From positions 620,001-684,000 of the forward strand of contig NZ_JANCNS010000002.1 in assembly GCF_022570735.2 (NCBI RefSeq): a DNA stretch of 64,000 nucleotides, read 5' to 3'. Source of the DNA: Christiangramia oceanisediminis (GTDB lineage: Bacteria; Bacteroidota; Bacteroidia; Flavobacteriales; Flavobacteriaceae). Each line of letters begins with the position of its first letter. The first letter of the stretch is position 1. This document shows, one piece after another, positions 54,316 through 64,000 of this stretch. The position numbers and the translations under genes are program-made. The notes under the pieces were generated by a model. That model had not been told where the DNA came from. It was given only the letters and a program-made list of their open reading frames with translations, and searched no databases.

Positions 54316-55830
54316 ATGAAAATACTCAGTGCAAAACAACTTGCCGAAGCCGATAAGATAAGCATCAAGAAACAGGGAATCACTTCAGAAGAATTGATGG
54401 AACGGGCAGCAAGCCTGGTTTTTGAGGAAATTCACCATAGACTAGAAAACAGGCCAATTCCTATAAAAATTTTCTGCGGTATTGGTAATAATGGAGGAGA
54501 TGGACTCGTGATTGCCAGGAAGCTCATGGAACACGATTATAAGGTTAAAGTTTATATCGTTAATTACAGTAATAAACGCTCAGAAGATTTTCTTTCTAAT
54601 TATGATAAACTTAAAGCTCTTTCAAAAGGATGGCCAGTGCAGTTAAAAGGGGAGAACGATCTTCCTGAGTTGAACAAGGGTGATTTCGTGGTAGATAGCA
54701 TCTTTGGTATAGGTTTAAACCGGCCAATAGAAGGCTGGATGGCTAAGCTGGTTAATCACATTAACCAATCCGGTGCATTCATACTTTCAGTGGATATGCC
54801 CAGCGGGTTATTTCCAGACCAGGCACAAGAGAAAAATGCAGCGATCGTCAAAGCCGATTACACGCTTAGTTTCCAGGCACCAAAGATTGCCTTCTTTCTT
54901 CCTGAAACAATGGATTATGTGGGTAATCTGCAAATTCTCGATATAGGTTTAGACCGTGAATTTATAGGTACACTTGAATCCAATCATTTCCTTATCACTT
55001 CTGAGTACGCTAGGGCCATATATAAAACCCGAAACAAAAACACTCATAAAGGAGATTACGGGAATGTACTCATTGCTGGTGGAAGTTATGGTAAGATTGG
55101 TAGCGTGATGTTAACGGCCACCGCGGCTTTAAGAACCGGGACTGGTTTGTGTAGCCTGTTTATTCCCGAATGTGGATACGAAATCATTCAAACTGGATTG
55201 CCAGAGGCAATGGTTTTAACCGATAGTGATTCCAAAATGATTACCGAATTTCCAGTAGAATTTGAAGCCGACGCGATTTGTTTTGGAATGGGGGTTGGCA
55301 CAGATGAAAAATCAATTTCTGCATTACGAAATATGCTGGAACATACCAGGAACCCCGTGGTAATTGATGCAGATGGTCTTAATATTCTTTCAATGAAGAA
55401 TGAACTTATGGAGCTTTTGCCTGAAAACTCCATACTTACACCTCACCCCGGCGAACTAAAACGCTTAATAGGAGAATGGAAGGATGATTTCGAAATGTTA
55501 GACAAAGTGAAGGCCTTTAGTAAAAAGTACAAGGTCATTCTGGTAGTTAAGGGTGCGCATACCTGCACGGTTCAAAATGACTCGGTAATGATCAATAATT
55601 CGGGTAACCCAGGAATGGCAACAGCGGGAAGCGGGGACGTGCTTTCCGGTGTGATCACCTCGCTGCTTGGCCAATCTTATGAGCCCATATCAGCAGCTGT
55701 ACTGGCGGTTTATCTGCATGGTGCGGCAGGAGATATAGCTGCCAAGGAATTTGGTTTTGAAAGTTTACTGGCCAGGGATATTGCTAACAATATTGGTAGG
55801 GCTATCCGGCAGTTATTTAATGAACCATAA
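54316..55830 (+). CDS. Bifunctional NAD(P)H-hydrate epimerase/dehydratase
   Basis: This 504-aa fusion repairs damaged NADH and NADPH. The N-terminal NnrE half (residues 1-220) has CGIGNNGGDGLVIARKL and DSIFGIGLNRPI. The C-terminal NnrD half (about 230-504) has GNVLIAGGSYGKIGSVMLTATAAL, VIDADGLNIL, LTPHPGELKRLIG and GNPGMATAGSGDVLSGVI. Both catalytic halves look complete. It is a standalone plus-strand gene between divergent gcvT and a convergent small gene. Confidence 0.94.
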   Translation: MKILSAKQLAEADKISIKKQGITSEELMERAASLVFEEIHHRLENRPIPIKIFCGIGNNGGDGLVIARKLMEHDYKVKVYIVNYSNKRSEDFLSNYDKLKALSKGWPVQLKGENDLPELNKGDFVVDSIFGIGLNRPIEGWMAKLVNHINQSGAFILSVDMPSGLFPDQAQEKNAAIVKADYTLSFQAPKIAFFLPETMDYVGNLQILDIGLDREFIGTLESNHFLITSEYARAIYKTRNKNTHKGDYGNVLIAGGSYGKIGSVMLTATAALRTGTGLCSLFIPECGYEIIQTGLPEAMVLTDSDSKMITEFPVEFEADAICFGMGVGTDEKSISALRNMLEHTRNPVVIDADGLNILSMKNELMELLPENSILTPHPGELKRLIGEWKDDFEMLDKVKAFSKKYKVILVVKGAHTCTVQNDSVMINNSGNPGMATAGSGDVLSGVITSLLGQSYEPISAAVLAVYLHGAAGDIAAKEFGFESLLARDIANNIGRAIRQLFNEP

Positions 55831-55851
55831 AGCGAAGCAAGCGAAACTGGA

Positions 55852-56226
55852 TTAGATCTTGGTTTTGATCCATTGTTCAGCTTCTTCCAAAGTTTTAAAA
55901 ACTCCAAAGCAATTACTGTCCTTATAGAATTTTCGTTCAACTTCTTCGGCATTTCGGCGGGTCATTTCATTATCGCTTACCACTGCAATGGCCTTAAGGT
56001 TTTCAACCTGGGCTGATTCAAAATAAACCAGGGGATCTACCGCATAGGAATTAACACGGTGTGATATGTATCCGTAATTTTTGTCCTTGAAAACTTCCTG
56101 TCCCAGGACCAGTAATTTCTGGTTGTTTTCAACATCAAAAAGAATTCCTTCGTTAAGTTTTGCAATAAGAATATTTTCCTTGATCCTTACAGATCCGAAA
56201 TCGAGTTGAATGGTTTTATCTAGCAT
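55852..56226 (-). CDS. SpoIIAA/STAS-like hypothetical protein
   Basis: This 124-aa protein has no signal peptide. Beta-rich N-terminal segments and helical VFKTLEEAEQWIKTKI at the end resemble SpoIIAA-like (STAS fold) proteins common in Flavobacteriia. NAEEVERKFYKDSN is a likely helix. No conserved phosphorylatable Ser is apparent to me. It lies between the bifunctional nnrE/nnrD gene and clpC. The function is unknown. Confidence 0.65.
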   Translation of the reverse strand: MLDKTIQLDFGSVRIKENILIAKLNEGILFDVENNQKLLVLGQEVFKDKNYGYISHRVNSYAVDPLVYFESAQVENLKAIAVVSDNEMTRRNAEEVERKFYKDSNCFGVFKTLEEAEQWIKTKI

Positions 56227-56283
56227 TTGGTTTGGGGTACTAAGTGCCGCTAATTTAGATGAATTTCAAAAATAGCAAAAGAG

Positions 56284-56318
56284 AAAAAATAAAAAAGCCA
56301 TCCCAATTGGGATGGCTT
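56284..56318 (-). terminator. Intrinsic terminator after clpC
   Basis: AAGCCATCCC pairs with GGGATGGCTT around an AATT loop, and a T-rich tail follows on the minus strand. It ends the clpC transcript. Confidence 0.85.
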
Positions 56319-56339
56319 ATAAGTAGTAAAAAAGTATTC

Positions 56340-58895
56340 TTATGATTCGGTTTCTTCAACCGATTTCTGTATATCGATCGTAAGCTCATTTTTATCTTCG
56401 TCCAGGTCCATCAGGATCTTATCTCCCTCTTTTAGTTTAGAGGTGATAATCTCCTCGGCAAGAGCATCTTCGATATATTTCTGAATTGCCCTGTTAAGAG
56501 GTCTGGCTCCGTATTGCTTATCAAATCCTTTTTCAGCAATAAAATCTTTTGCTTTATCAGTAAGGTTCAGATCATATCCGAGTCCATGAATCCTATCGAA
56601 TAATTTAGCAAGTTCAATATCGATGATCTTATGAATATCTTCTCTTTCAAGAGAATTAAAGATCACTACATCATCAATACGGTTCAGGAATTCAGGAGCG
56701 AAAGCCTTTTTAAGTGCATTCTCGATCACACTTCTGGCATTTTCGTCTACCTGTGATTTCTGTGCCGATGTTCCAAATCCAACTCCCTGACCAAAATCTT
56801 TCAGTTTACGTGCCCCTATATTGGAGGTCATGATAATGATCGTATTTCTGAAATCTATCTTTCGGCCAAGACTGTCGGTAAGATAACCATCGTCAAGAAC
56901 CTGTAAAAGCATATTGAACACATCTGGGTGAGCTTTTTCAACCTCGTCCAAAAGTACAACTGCATATGGTTTTCTTCTAACTTTTTCGGTTAACTGTCCA
57001 CCTTCTTCATAACCTACATAACCAGGAGGTGCACCGATCAAACGAGATACAGCGAATTTTTCCATGTATTCACTCATATCTATTCGAATAAGGGCATCCT
57101 CGTTATCAAAAAGCTCACGTGCAAGAACTTTAGCCAGCTGGGTTTTACCCACACCGGTCTGTCCCAGGAAGATAAAGGATCCAATGGGCTTATTCGGATC
57201 TTTTAATCCTGCCCTGTTACGTTGAATAGCTTTTACAACTTTTCCAACAGCCTCATCCTGGCCAATCACCTTTCCTTTAATCTTCTTAGGTAGTTCTACC
57301 AGTTTGTTGCTTTCGGTTTGAGCAATTCTATTCACAGGAATACCAGTCATCATGGAAACCACATCGGCAACACTTTCTTCTGATACTGTTTCCTTATGCT
57401 TTTTGGATTCTTCTTCCCATTTTTCCTGAGCAACGCTAAGTTCCTTTTCAAGATTCTTTTCATCATCTCTTAACTTAGCTGCCTCTTCATATTTCTGTTT
57501 CTTAACAACAGAATTCTTATTCTCTCTGACTTCTTCGAGTTTTCTTTCGAGGTCGAGAATCTGTTTAGGAACATCGATATTGGTGATATGAACTCTTGAA
57601 CCGGCTTCATCCAGGGCGTCGATCGCTTTGTCTGGAAGGAACCGATCTGTCATATACCTGTTTGTAAGCTTCACACAGGCCTGAATTGCTTCGTCTGTAT
57701 AAGAAACATTATGGTGTTCCTCGTACTTATCCTTAATATTATTCAAGATCTCGATCGTTTCTTCTACCGTAGTAGGCTCCACGATCACCTTCTGGAATCT
57801 TCTCTCTAATGCACCGTCTTTTTCAATATACTGGCGGTACTCGTCCAGAGTAGTGGCTCCTATACATTGGATTTCCCCTCTGGCAAGAGCAGGTTTGAAC
57901 ATATTGCTGGCATCCAGGCTACCAGTGGCACCACCTGCACCTACTATGGTGTGGATCTCATCTATAAAGAGAATAATATCATCATTCTTTTCCAGCTCGT
58001 TCATCACCGCCTTCATACGTTCCTCGAACTGGCCGCGATATTTCGTTCCAGCAACCAAACTGGCAAGATCCAGAGTTACTACTCGTTTATCAAATAGTAT
58101 CCTTGAAACCTTACGTTTAATGATTCGAAGAGCCAGTCCTTCTGCGATTGCAGATTTACCAACACCCGGTTCTCCAATAAGAAGCGGGTTGTTCTTTTTC
58201 CTTCGGCTTAAAATCTGGGAAACTCTTTCGATTTCCTTTTCTCTACCAACCACCGGATCCAGCTTATCGGCTTCTGCCAAAGCGGTAAGATCCCTTCCGA
58301 AGTTATCCAGAACAGGAGTCTTCGATTTTTTAGAGGTTTTCCCGGTTCCGCCACTGCTGCTGAATGGGTTTTCGCGGGCGGTATCATCCCCGCCATCGTC
58401 GTCTGAAAACGATTCAGCTGAAGGGCTATCGGAAAAGTCATCCTCATCGCTTGCGATCATGTATTTGAACTGATCTTTTACTCCGTCGTAATCTATTTTC
58501 AATTTATTTAACAATTTAGTGGTGGGATCGTTCTCGTTTCTTAATATACATAAGAGTAAGTGAGCTGTATTGATCGATGAGCTCTGGAAAAGTTTAGCCT
58601 CCAGAAAAGTGGTCTTCAAAGCCCTTTCTGCCTGCCTTGTTAAGTGCAGGTTTCGCTTTTCATTACTAACTGTAACTGTATTTGGATTGGCGGGGCTTAG
58701 TATTTCAACTTTTCGTCTTAAATGGCTCAGGTCTACTTCGAGCGCATTCAGGATATCTATGGCTTTTCCATCACCATCCCTCAGCAAACCAAGCATAAGA
58801 TGCTCTGTCCCGATGAAATCGTGACCTAGTCTTAATGCTTCTTCCTTGCTGTATGCAATAACATCTTTTACTCTTGGTGAAAAATTATCATCCAT
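56340..58895 (-). CDS. clpC: ATP-dependent Clp protease ATP-binding subunit
   Basis: This protein of about 851 aa has the ClpC order: an N-terminal Clp_N double repeat (residues 1-150), AAA domain 1 with Walker A GEPGVGKSAIAEGLALR, and a middle UVR-like/coiled region (EEVRENKNSVVKKQKYEEAAKLRDDEKNLEKE). AAA domain 2 has Walker A GQTGVGKTQLAKVLARELF and sensor motifs. Unfolded substrates are threaded into ClpP. The ATG at 58895 has an AGGAAG ribosome-binding site, so the longer TTG start is rejected. It diverges from gyrA. Confidence 0.93.
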   Translation of the reverse strand: MDDNFSPRVKDVIAYSKEEALRLGHDFIGTEHLMLGLLRDGDGKAIDILNALEVDLSHLRRKVEILSPANPNTVTVSNEKRNLHLTRQAERALKTTFLEAKLFQSSSINTAHLLLCILRNENDPTTKLLNKLKIDYDGVKDQFKYMIASDEDDFSDSPSAESFSDDDGGDDTARENPFSSSGGTGKTSKKSKTPVLDNFGRDLTALAEADKLDPVVGREKEIERVSQILSRRKKNNPLLIGEPGVGKSAIAEGLALRIIKRKVSRILFDKRVVTLDLASLVAGTKYRGQFEERMKAVMNELEKNDDIILFIDEIHTIVGAGGATGSLDASNMFKPALARGEIQCIGATTLDEYRQYIEKDGALERRFQKVIVEPTTVEETIEILNNIKDKYEEHHNVSYTDEAIQACVKLTNRYMTDRFLPDKAIDALDEAGSRVHITNIDVPKQILDLERKLEEVRENKNSVVKKQKYEEAAKLRDDEKNLEKELSVAQEKWEEESKKHKETVSEESVADVVSMMTGIPVNRIAQTESNKLVELPKKIKGKVIGQDEAVGKVVKAIQRNRAGLKDPNKPIGSFIFLGQTGVGKTQLAKVLARELFDNEDALIRIDMSEYMEKFAVSRLIGAPPGYVGYEEGGQLTEKVRRKPYAVVLLDEVEKAHPDVFNMLLQVLDDGYLTDSLGRKIDFRNTIIIMTSNIGARKLKDFGQGVGFGTSAQKSQVDENARSVIENALKKAFAPEFLNRIDDVVIFNSLEREDIHKIIDIELAKLFDRIHGLGYDLNLTDKAKDFIAEKGFDKQYGARPLNRAIQKYIEDALAEEIITSKLKEGDKILMDLDEDKNELTIDIQKSVEETES

Positions 58896-59144
58896 TTTAT
58901 CTTCCTTTCTCAATATTTATTTTCACTACGAATTGGGCAAAAATTGTACCTAATAGGGAGTTAGTAGCTAATTGACAAAATTACTTTCAATATTCAAAGT
59001 GTAAATTAGTGAACTTATTAACCAAATCACAATAAAAATTTGTTAATAAAAAGAAGGCCTGGTAAGGTCTAAATGCCTGTAAAGAGGGATAAAATATGTA
59101 AATTGCCCACTAGATTTTTTTTGAGATAAATTAAATTATAAAAT

Positions 59145-61676
59145 ATGGCTGAAGGAGAAAAGCTAATTCCTATCAACATTGAAGATGAAATGAAATCGGC
59201 CTATATCGATTATTCGATGTCGGTCATTGTGTCACGTGCATTACCTGATGTTCGTGACGGCCTCAAACCTGTTCACCGAAGGGTTTTATATGGTATGTAT
59301 GAGCTTGGAGTACTTTCCAACCGGGCCTATAAAAAATCGGCCAGGATCGTAGGAGAGGTATTGGGTAAGTATCACCCTCACGGGGATTCCTCGGTTTACG
59401 ACACCATGGTTCGTATGGCCCAGGAGTGGAGCATGAGGTATATGTTGGTGGATGGCCAGGGTAACTACGGATCGGTAGATGGAGATAGTCCAGCTGCGAT
59501 GCGTTATACCGAAGCCAGGATGCGTAAGATCAGCGAAGACATGCTGGCAGATATCGATAAGGAAACGGTGGATACCCAGTTGAATTTTGATGATTCGCTT
59601 AACGAGCCTGTTGTACTTCCTACCCGTATTCCAAACCTACTGGTAAATGGCGCAAGTGGTATCGCCGTAGGTATGGCAACCAATATGCCTCCACATAACC
59701 TGAACGAAGTTATAGACGGCACCGTTGCCTATATTGATAATCACGATATTACGATCGATGAACTCATCGAACATATAAAAGCTCCTGATTTTCCTACTGG
59801 TGGGATCATCTATGGATATGACGGGGTAAAAGAAGCCTTTAAAACAGGACGGGGAAGAATCGTTATGCGGGCCAAATCCCATATGGAGGAGATCAATGGG
59901 AAAGAATTCCTTGTGGTGACTGAGATCCCATATCAGGTGAATAAAGCCGATATGATCAAAAAGACCGCCGATCTTGTAAATGAAAAGAAGATCGAGGGAA
60001 TCAGCCTTATCCGGGATGAGTCAGACAGGAACGGGATGCGAATCGTTTATCAGCTAAAAAGAGATGCGATACCAAATATCGTTCTGAATACCTTATTTAA
60101 GCACACCGCTCTGCAATCATCCTTTAGTGTCAATAATATTGCACTGGTAAATGGAAGACCGGAGATGCTTAATCTCAAGGACCTTATATACCATTTCGTA
60201 GAGCACAGGCATGATGTGGTAGTTCGTAGAACCGAATTCGAACTTAAGAAAGCGAAAGACCGTGCTCACATCCTTGAAGGTTTGATCATTGCTTCAGATA
60301 ATATTGATGAAGTGATCGCCCTTATCCGTGCATCTTCGAACGCTGAAGAAGCCAGGGAGAAGTTAATGGAACGCTTTGAGTTAACCGAAGTTCAGGCCCG
60401 TGCGATCGTAGAAATGCGATTGAGACAGCTTACCGGTCTGGAGCAGGATAAATTAAGAGCCGAGTATGATGAGATTTTGAAGACCATAGAAGATCTTGAA
60501 GATATTCTTGCGCGTAAAGAGCGAAGAATGGAAGTTATTAAGGACGAACTTCTAGAGGTTAAGGAAAAATATGGTGACGAAAGACGTTCTCAAATTGAAT
60601 ATGCCGGTGGTGATCTTAGTATCGAAGATATGATCCCGGATGAGAAAGTTGTTATTACAATTTCTCACGCTGGTTATATTAAAAGGACTTCACTTAATGA
60701 ATATAAGACTCAGAACAGGGGAGGGGTTGGACAAAAAGGTTCGAATACCCGAAATGAAGACTTCCTTGAATACCTGTTCGTTGGAACCAACCACCAGTAT
60801 ATGCTATTCTTTACCCAGAATGGTAAATGTTACTGGATGCGTGTCTACGAAATTCCTGAAGGAAGCAAGGCTTCAAAAGGAAGGGCAATTCAGAACCTTA
60901 TCAATATTGAACCGGAGGATAAGGTGAATGCATTCATCTGTACCCAGGACCTCAAGGATGAGGAATATGTCAACAATCATTTTGTGATCATGGCCACCAA
61001 AAAAGGCCAGGTGAAGAAAACCCGATTGGAAAGATATTCCCGCCCAAGAACTAATGGTATCAACGCTATAACCATTAAAGAAGGAGACGAACTTTTAGAA
61101 GCGAAATTAACTACCGGAAACAGCCAGGTTATGCTAGCTGTTCGAAGTGGAAAAGCCATCAGGTTCGAGGAAAGCAAAACACGACCAATGGGTAGGAATG
61201 CCAGCGGGGTTAGAGGAATCACTCTTGCCGACGATAACGACGAGGTTGTAGGTATGATTTCGGTAAACGACTTTGATTCAGATATTCTGGTTGTTTCAGA
61301 AAATGGATACGGAAAACGTTCCAGTCTGGAGGATTATAGAATCACCAATCGAGGAGGAAAAGGGGTTAAGACCATTTCTGTTACCGAAAAGACAGGACAA
61401 CTTGTCGCTATTAAGAATGTTTCAGACCAGGACGACCTAATGATCATCAATAAATCAGGGATCGTGATTCGATTAGCCGTGGAAGATCTAAGGGTAATGG
61501 GTCGTGCAACCCAGGGAGTTAGATTGATCAACCTTAAAGGGAATGATGCCATAGCAGCAGTGGCTAAAGTATTACATGACGAAGATGATGTAGAGGCCAT
61601 GGAAGATGCCGAAAAGCCCGTAGGTGGTGAAGAACCGGCTAATGGCACGACTATTGCTGATGATAGTGAAGAATAG
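59145..61676 (+). CDS. gyrA: DNA gyrase subunit A
   Basis: This 843-aa type IIA topoisomerase subunit introduces negative supercoils with GyrB. The active-site Tyr121 lies in [12 protein letters not shown]. The quinolone-contact segment [14 protein letters not shown] keeps Ser82 and Asp86, so no classical resistance change is visible. The C-terminal beta-pinwheel is present, with the GyrA box [11 protein letters not shown]. ParC and parE in the same window confirm that both topoisomerases exist. A TPR protein gene follows after 22 nt. Confidence 0.96.
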   Translation: MAEGEKLIPINIEDEMKSAYIDYSMSVIVSRALPDVRDGLKPVHRRVLYGMYELGVLSNRAYKKSARIVGEVLGKYHPHGDSSVYDTMVRMAQEWSMRYMLVDGQGNYGSVDGDSPAAMRYTEARMRKISEDMLADIDKETVDTQLNFDDSLNEPVVLPTRIPNLLVNGASGIAVGMATNMPPHNLNEVIDGTVAYIDNHDITIDELIEHIKAPDFPTGGIIYGYDGVKEAFKTGRGRIVMRAKSHMEEINGKEFLVVTEIPYQVNKADMIKKTADLVNEKKIEGISLIRDESDRNGMRIVYQLKRDAIPNIVLNTLFKHTALQSSFSVNNIALVNGRPEMLNLKDLIYHFVEHRHDVVVRRTEFELKKAKDRAHILEGLIIASDNIDEVIALIRASSNAEEAREKLMERFELTEVQARAIVEMRLRQLTGLEQDKLRAEYDEILKTIEDLEDILARKERRMEVIKDELLEVKEKYGDERRSQIEYAGGDLSIEDMIPDEKVVITISHAGYIKRTSLNEYKTQNRGGVGQKGSNTRNEDFLEYLFVGTNHQYMLFFTQNGKCYWMRVYEIPEGSKASKGRAIQNLINIEPEDKVNAFICTQDLKDEEYVNNHFVIMATKKGQVKKTRLERYSRPRTNGINAITIKEGDELLEAKLTTGNSQVMLAVRSGKAIRFEESKTRPMGRNASGVRGITLADDNDEVVGMISVNDFDSDILVVSENGYGKRSSLEDYRITNRGGKGVKTISVTEKTGQLVAIKNVSDQDDLMIINKSGIVIRLAVEDLRVMGRATQGVRLINLKGNDAIAAVAKVLHDEDDVEAMEDAEKPVGGEEPANGTTIADDSEE

Positions 61677-61698
61677 AAAAAACTAAACCAAATTAACA

Positions 61699-62943
61699 AT
61701 GAAGACTAATATTTTTATGCTGGGACTGTCTTTACTATCGATGACAGCGATTGCCCAGAAAGATCAAGTAAGAAATGCAGAAGATGCCCTAGAAGAAGGC
61801 AATTATGCTGAGGCAAAGGCTCAGTTAAAGGTTGCCGAACAGAATCTTGGAGAATTAAATGATAGATGGACCGAGGATTTCTATTTCTTTAAAGGAAAAG
61901 CCTATATGGGTACCGGTGCCAATGCTACGGCCGAAGATTTGACCATCGCAGCAGAATCATTTAAAAAAGCTGCCGAAATGGGAAGCGATGAAGCTCAGCA
62001 GCAATTAACCGCTCTAAACCAAAAGATGGTCGAGAGTGCGCAAGCCGATTTGAAAAATGAGAACTACGAATCAGGTGTTAAAAAGCTAAAAGCTCGTTAC
62101 GACCTAAATCCAAAAGATACCATCTTCCTTTATTATGCAGCATCTACTGCCTATAGCAGCGAGCAGTATGAAAAAGCTCTTGAGTACAGTAATAAACTGG
62201 TGGAACTTGGATTTGATGGTTCCGGAAAGATCTATACCGCTGTAGATAAGGATGGAAATCGTGTAACCTTTGCCGACAAGAATCAGATGGATTTGATGAT
62301 GAAGACCGGGGAATACAGCGATGAAAAAGTAGAAAAAGAACCATCTAAAAAAGGAGAGGTTGCTTCAATTATTGCTGGTAGTTATACCTCTATGGGGGAA
62401 TCTGAAAAAGCAGTTGAGGCGCTTCAGGAAGCCAAAGCTTTGGATCCGGAAAACATTAGCCTTCTTCAGGCCGAAGCCAACATATATATTCAGCAGCAAC
62501 AATTAGATAAGGCTAAGGATATATTTGAACAAATGGCTGAAATAGATCCAGATAACCCGCAGATCTACAACAATATTGGTTTGATCTATGCTCAGGAACT
62601 GGAGAATCATGAAAAAGCTATCGAAAACTATAAGAAGGCTATCGAGCTTGATCCAAATGCAGGTAACTACTACATTAATCTTTATGTTTCTTCTGTAAAT
62701 CCTAAGGAACAGGCGCTAATGGAGGAAATGAACAATCTTGGAATGTCTAAAGCCGATAATGAGCGATATGACGAATTGACGGAAGAAAGAAAGCAATTAT
62801 ATAGAGATAATTTGCCTATCCTTCTAACTGCGATTGAAAAGAATCCTGAAAATGAAGATCTAATTAGAACAGCGATGAATATTTATTCTTCGCTTGGAGA
62901 AAAAGAAAAAATGGAGGAAATGAAGGCCAAGTTGAATAACTAG
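61699..62943 (+). CDS. TPR-repeat secreted protein
   Basis: This 414-aa protein has a signal peptide (MLGLSLLSMTAIAQ) and then tetratricopeptide repeats. Examples are ALEEGNYAEAKAQLKVAE, GSYTSMGESEKAVEALQEAK and IGLIYAQELENHEKAIENYK. TPRs bind partner proteins, and none is identified. It follows gyrA by 22 nt on the same strand, so it could be cotranscribed, and a strong terminator follows it. Confidence 0.88.
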   Translation: MKTNIFMLGLSLLSMTAIAQKDQVRNAEDALEEGNYAEAKAQLKVAEQNLGELNDRWTEDFYFFKGKAYMGTGANATAEDLTIAAESFKKAAEMGSDEAQQQLTALNQKMVESAQADLKNENYESGVKKLKARYDLNPKDTIFLYYAASTAYSSEQYEKALEYSNKLVELGFDGSGKIYTAVDKDGNRVTFADKNQMDLMMKTGEYSDEKVEKEPSKKGEVASIIAGSYTSMGESEKAVEALQEAKALDPENISLLQAEANIYIQQQQLDKAKDIFEQMAEIDPDNPQIYNNIGLIYAQELENHEKAIENYKKAIELDPNAGNYYINLYVSSVNPKEQALMEEMNNLGMSKADNERYDELTEERKQLYRDNLPILLTAIEKNPENEDLIRTAMNIYSSLGEKEKMEEMKAKLNN

Positions 62944-62967
62944 TCCTGATCACTTCATAAACAATAA

Positions 62968-62999
62968 AAAAAAACCCGCTTCATTAAGCGGGTTTTTTT
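62968..62999 (+). terminator. Intrinsic terminator after the TPR gene
   Basis: CCCGCTT and AAGCGGG pair across a CATT loop, flanked by A- and T-runs. It can also act for the convergent NlpC/P60 gene in the reverse direction. Confidence 0.88.
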
Positions 63000-63031
63000 A
63001 TTCTTCCTGTTTAAGAAAAACCATATCATTT

Positions 63032-63784
63032 TCAGATCATTTTTTTTATGACCCTGAGCTTGTGAGTATGCCTTTTTAGTTCAGTACTAAAAATTCCTGA
63101 ATGATCTATCCTGTCCACACGTACGCAACCATCTACATGTATAATATAGTTTTCCTGCATAATGAGTCCAACATGGTTAATTACACCCTCTGAATCATCA
63201 AAAAAGGCCAGATCTCCCGGTTCACTTTCTTCGATAAAACTTAAAGCTTCTCCATCCTTAGCCTGATCTGCGGCATTTCTTTTCAAACCAAAACCATTAA
63301 GTTTATACACCATTTGGGTTAGACCACTGGAATCTATTCCAAACGGACTTTTTCCACCCCATAGATGAGGGGTATTCAGGTACAACAACGCGGTATCGAT
63401 AAGTTTGGTTTTTGATGAAGATTCAGGCCTTACGGAAGCACCATCAAATTGGTGAGCCAAATTTTTACTGAAGTTCAGCACAGAACCCATAGCGATAGGC
63501 ATCAATAAACCTTTAGAATCAACGATGTATTCTATTAGATCGGAAGAAAGCCGAATATTTTCTTCCTCAAGAGAAAAATATTCAGCTTCCTGTATTTTAA
63601 GATACTGCTTATTGTTAATCCAGGCCTCAAAGCCATCATAGGCATTTCGAATACGGCTCCAGTGAGCTCTTTCTTCAAGAACCTTAAAATGCTCTCCATA
63701 AAGTAGCTGAGATGTCATCTCAACTTCATGAGAAGCAGAAACTCTAAGCGGTACTATACTTAAATGGCAAATACCGTATTGCAT
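63032..63784 (-). CDS. NlpC/P60-type protein with Ser at the usual Cys position
   Basis: This 250-aa protein has an SH3-like N-terminal half (residues 15-65) and a C-terminal NlpC/P60 fold. The nucleophile region reads FGIDSSGLTQMVYKL with Ser152, where the family has Cys in DCSG. His204 (NHVGLIM) and His216 (IIHVDGCVRVDR) are retained. No obvious signal peptide is visible. The protein may be inactive as a cysteine peptidase, may act by Ser, or the position may be a sequencing artefact (one base in the codon at 63329-63331). Confidence 0.85.
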   Translation of the reverse strand: MQYGICHLSIVPLRVSASHEVEMTSQLLYGEHFKVLEERAHWSRIRNAYDGFEAWINNKQYLKIQEAEYFSLEEENIRLSSDLIEYIVDSKGLLMPIAMGSVLNFSKNLAHQFDGASVRPESSSKTKLIDTALLYLNTPHLWGGKSPFGIDSSGLTQMVYKLNGFGLKRNAADQAKDGEALSFIEESEPGDLAFFDDSEGVINHVGLIMQENYIIHVDGCVRVDRIDHSGIFSTELKRHTHKLRVIKKMI

Positions 63785-63804
63785 TAACTATTCGTTGATC
63801 AGGT

Positions 63805-64000
63805 TTAAGAATTTCGTTCCAGAATCATTGCAGAGGCTCCACCACCACCATTACAAATAGCTGCTGCTCCAATTTTTGCGTTATTCTGTTCCAGTACGTT
63901 TAACAGGGTAATTAAGATTCGTACCCCGCTGCACCCAAGTGGATGACCTAAAGAAACTGCTCCACCATTCACATTGGTATTCTTATCGTTAAGTCCCAGA
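63805..64000 (-). CDS. C-terminal part of a thiolase (acetyl-CoA acyltransferase)
   Basis: The last 64 residues of a thiolase are visible before the window edge. They include NVNGGAVSLGHPLGCSGVRI with the catalytic His and the C-terminal AAAICNGGGGASAMILERNS, with the catalytic Cys in CNGGGG. It likely acts on acetoacetyl-CoA or longer 3-ketoacyl-CoA. The N-terminal active-site Cys lies outside the window. The gene ends 20 nt upstream of the NlpC/P60 gene's ATG on the same strand. Confidence 0.9.
   Translation of the reverse strand, partial: LGLNDKNTNVNGGAVSLGHPLGCSGVRILITLLNVLEQNNAKIGAAAICNGGGGASAMILERNS

Noticed and set aside
57853-58473. Open frame of 206 codons opposite clpC
   Set aside because: It lies wholly on the antisense of a well-supported gene, has low-complexity Ser/Pro composition and no ribosome-binding site or family resemblance.
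58896-59144. Hidden gene or structured RNA between clpC and gyrA
   Set aside because: The 249-bp divergent region is AT-rich with a few weak CAAA/TTTG matches but nothing strong enough to call.

Overview
The window looks like a piece of a Bacteroidota chromosome, most likely a marine Flavobacteriaceae member of the Gramella/Christiangramia type. This placement is an inference. It rests on AT-rich DNA, TonB-dependent receptors with carboxypeptidase-like plug extensions, DUF5916 and DUF937 proteins, the acyl-CoA reductase/ferredoxin/serC/serA neighbourhood, the parE-(small membrane protein)-parC-mscL order, and TAnnTTTG-type -7 promoter elements. No rRNA, tRNA, CRISPR, insertion sequence, integrase or phage gene was seen. 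Most of the window reads as core chromosome with dense, often overlapping genes. No stretch of more than about 300 bases lacks a gene.

Layout. 0-5 kb: a conserved protein of unknown function, a divergent metallo-beta-lactamase-fold hydrolase, a membrane-anchored hypothetical protein, an esterase, a small membrane protein and a dihydroorotase-like protein that has lost metal ligands. 5-14 kb (minus strand): a BatA-like membrane protein, two tandem GAF histidine kinases, a TIGR02757 protein, a LolD-like ATPase and a CBM9/DUF5916 outer-membrane protein. 13.8-15.3 kb: msrA, folE and a small protein, closed by a terminator. 15.4-22.7 kb (minus strand): a long run from acyl-CoA reductase through serC, serA, DUF937, DUF6146-like and DUF6787-like proteins to a small secreted His-bearing protein and a His-rich, probably metal-ion, TonB receptor. 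The ferredoxin is divergent from this run. 23-29.8 kb: an AraC regulator, secreted proteins, a class C beta-lactamase-like hydrolase, a methyltransferase and an unrecognised coiled-coil secreted protein. 29.8-33 kb: a trehalose synthase/maltokinase fusion.

33-43 kb: ychF, then parE, a small membrane protein, parC and mscL packed with overlapping stop and start codons. Next come a lipoprotein and an XRE regulator facing a divergent M14 peptidase across a 280-bp intergenic region. That region carries six inverted repeats of the type TTTACA-N2-TGTAAA, and this regulatory array is the most distinctive non-coding structure in the window. An Lrp/AsnC regulator follows. 43-64 kb: PEP carboxylase with DinB and YihY/BrkB partners, a DJ-1/PfpI protein, aroB, proline dehydrogenase, an acyltransferase, yebC, pterin dehydratase, an RmlD-like reductase, gcvT, bifunctional nnrE/nnrD, clpC, gyrA, a TPR protein, a NlpC/P60 protein with Ser at the usual catalytic Cys, and the C-terminus of a thiolase.

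Functional themes are type II topoisomerases (gyrA, parE, parC), serine synthesis (serA, serC), pterin metabolism (folE, pterin dehydratase), repair (msrA, nnrE/nnrD, clpC) and envelope transport. Three enzyme-like proteins have changed key residues (dihydroorotase-like, maltokinase domain, NlpC/P60) and deserve a second look.
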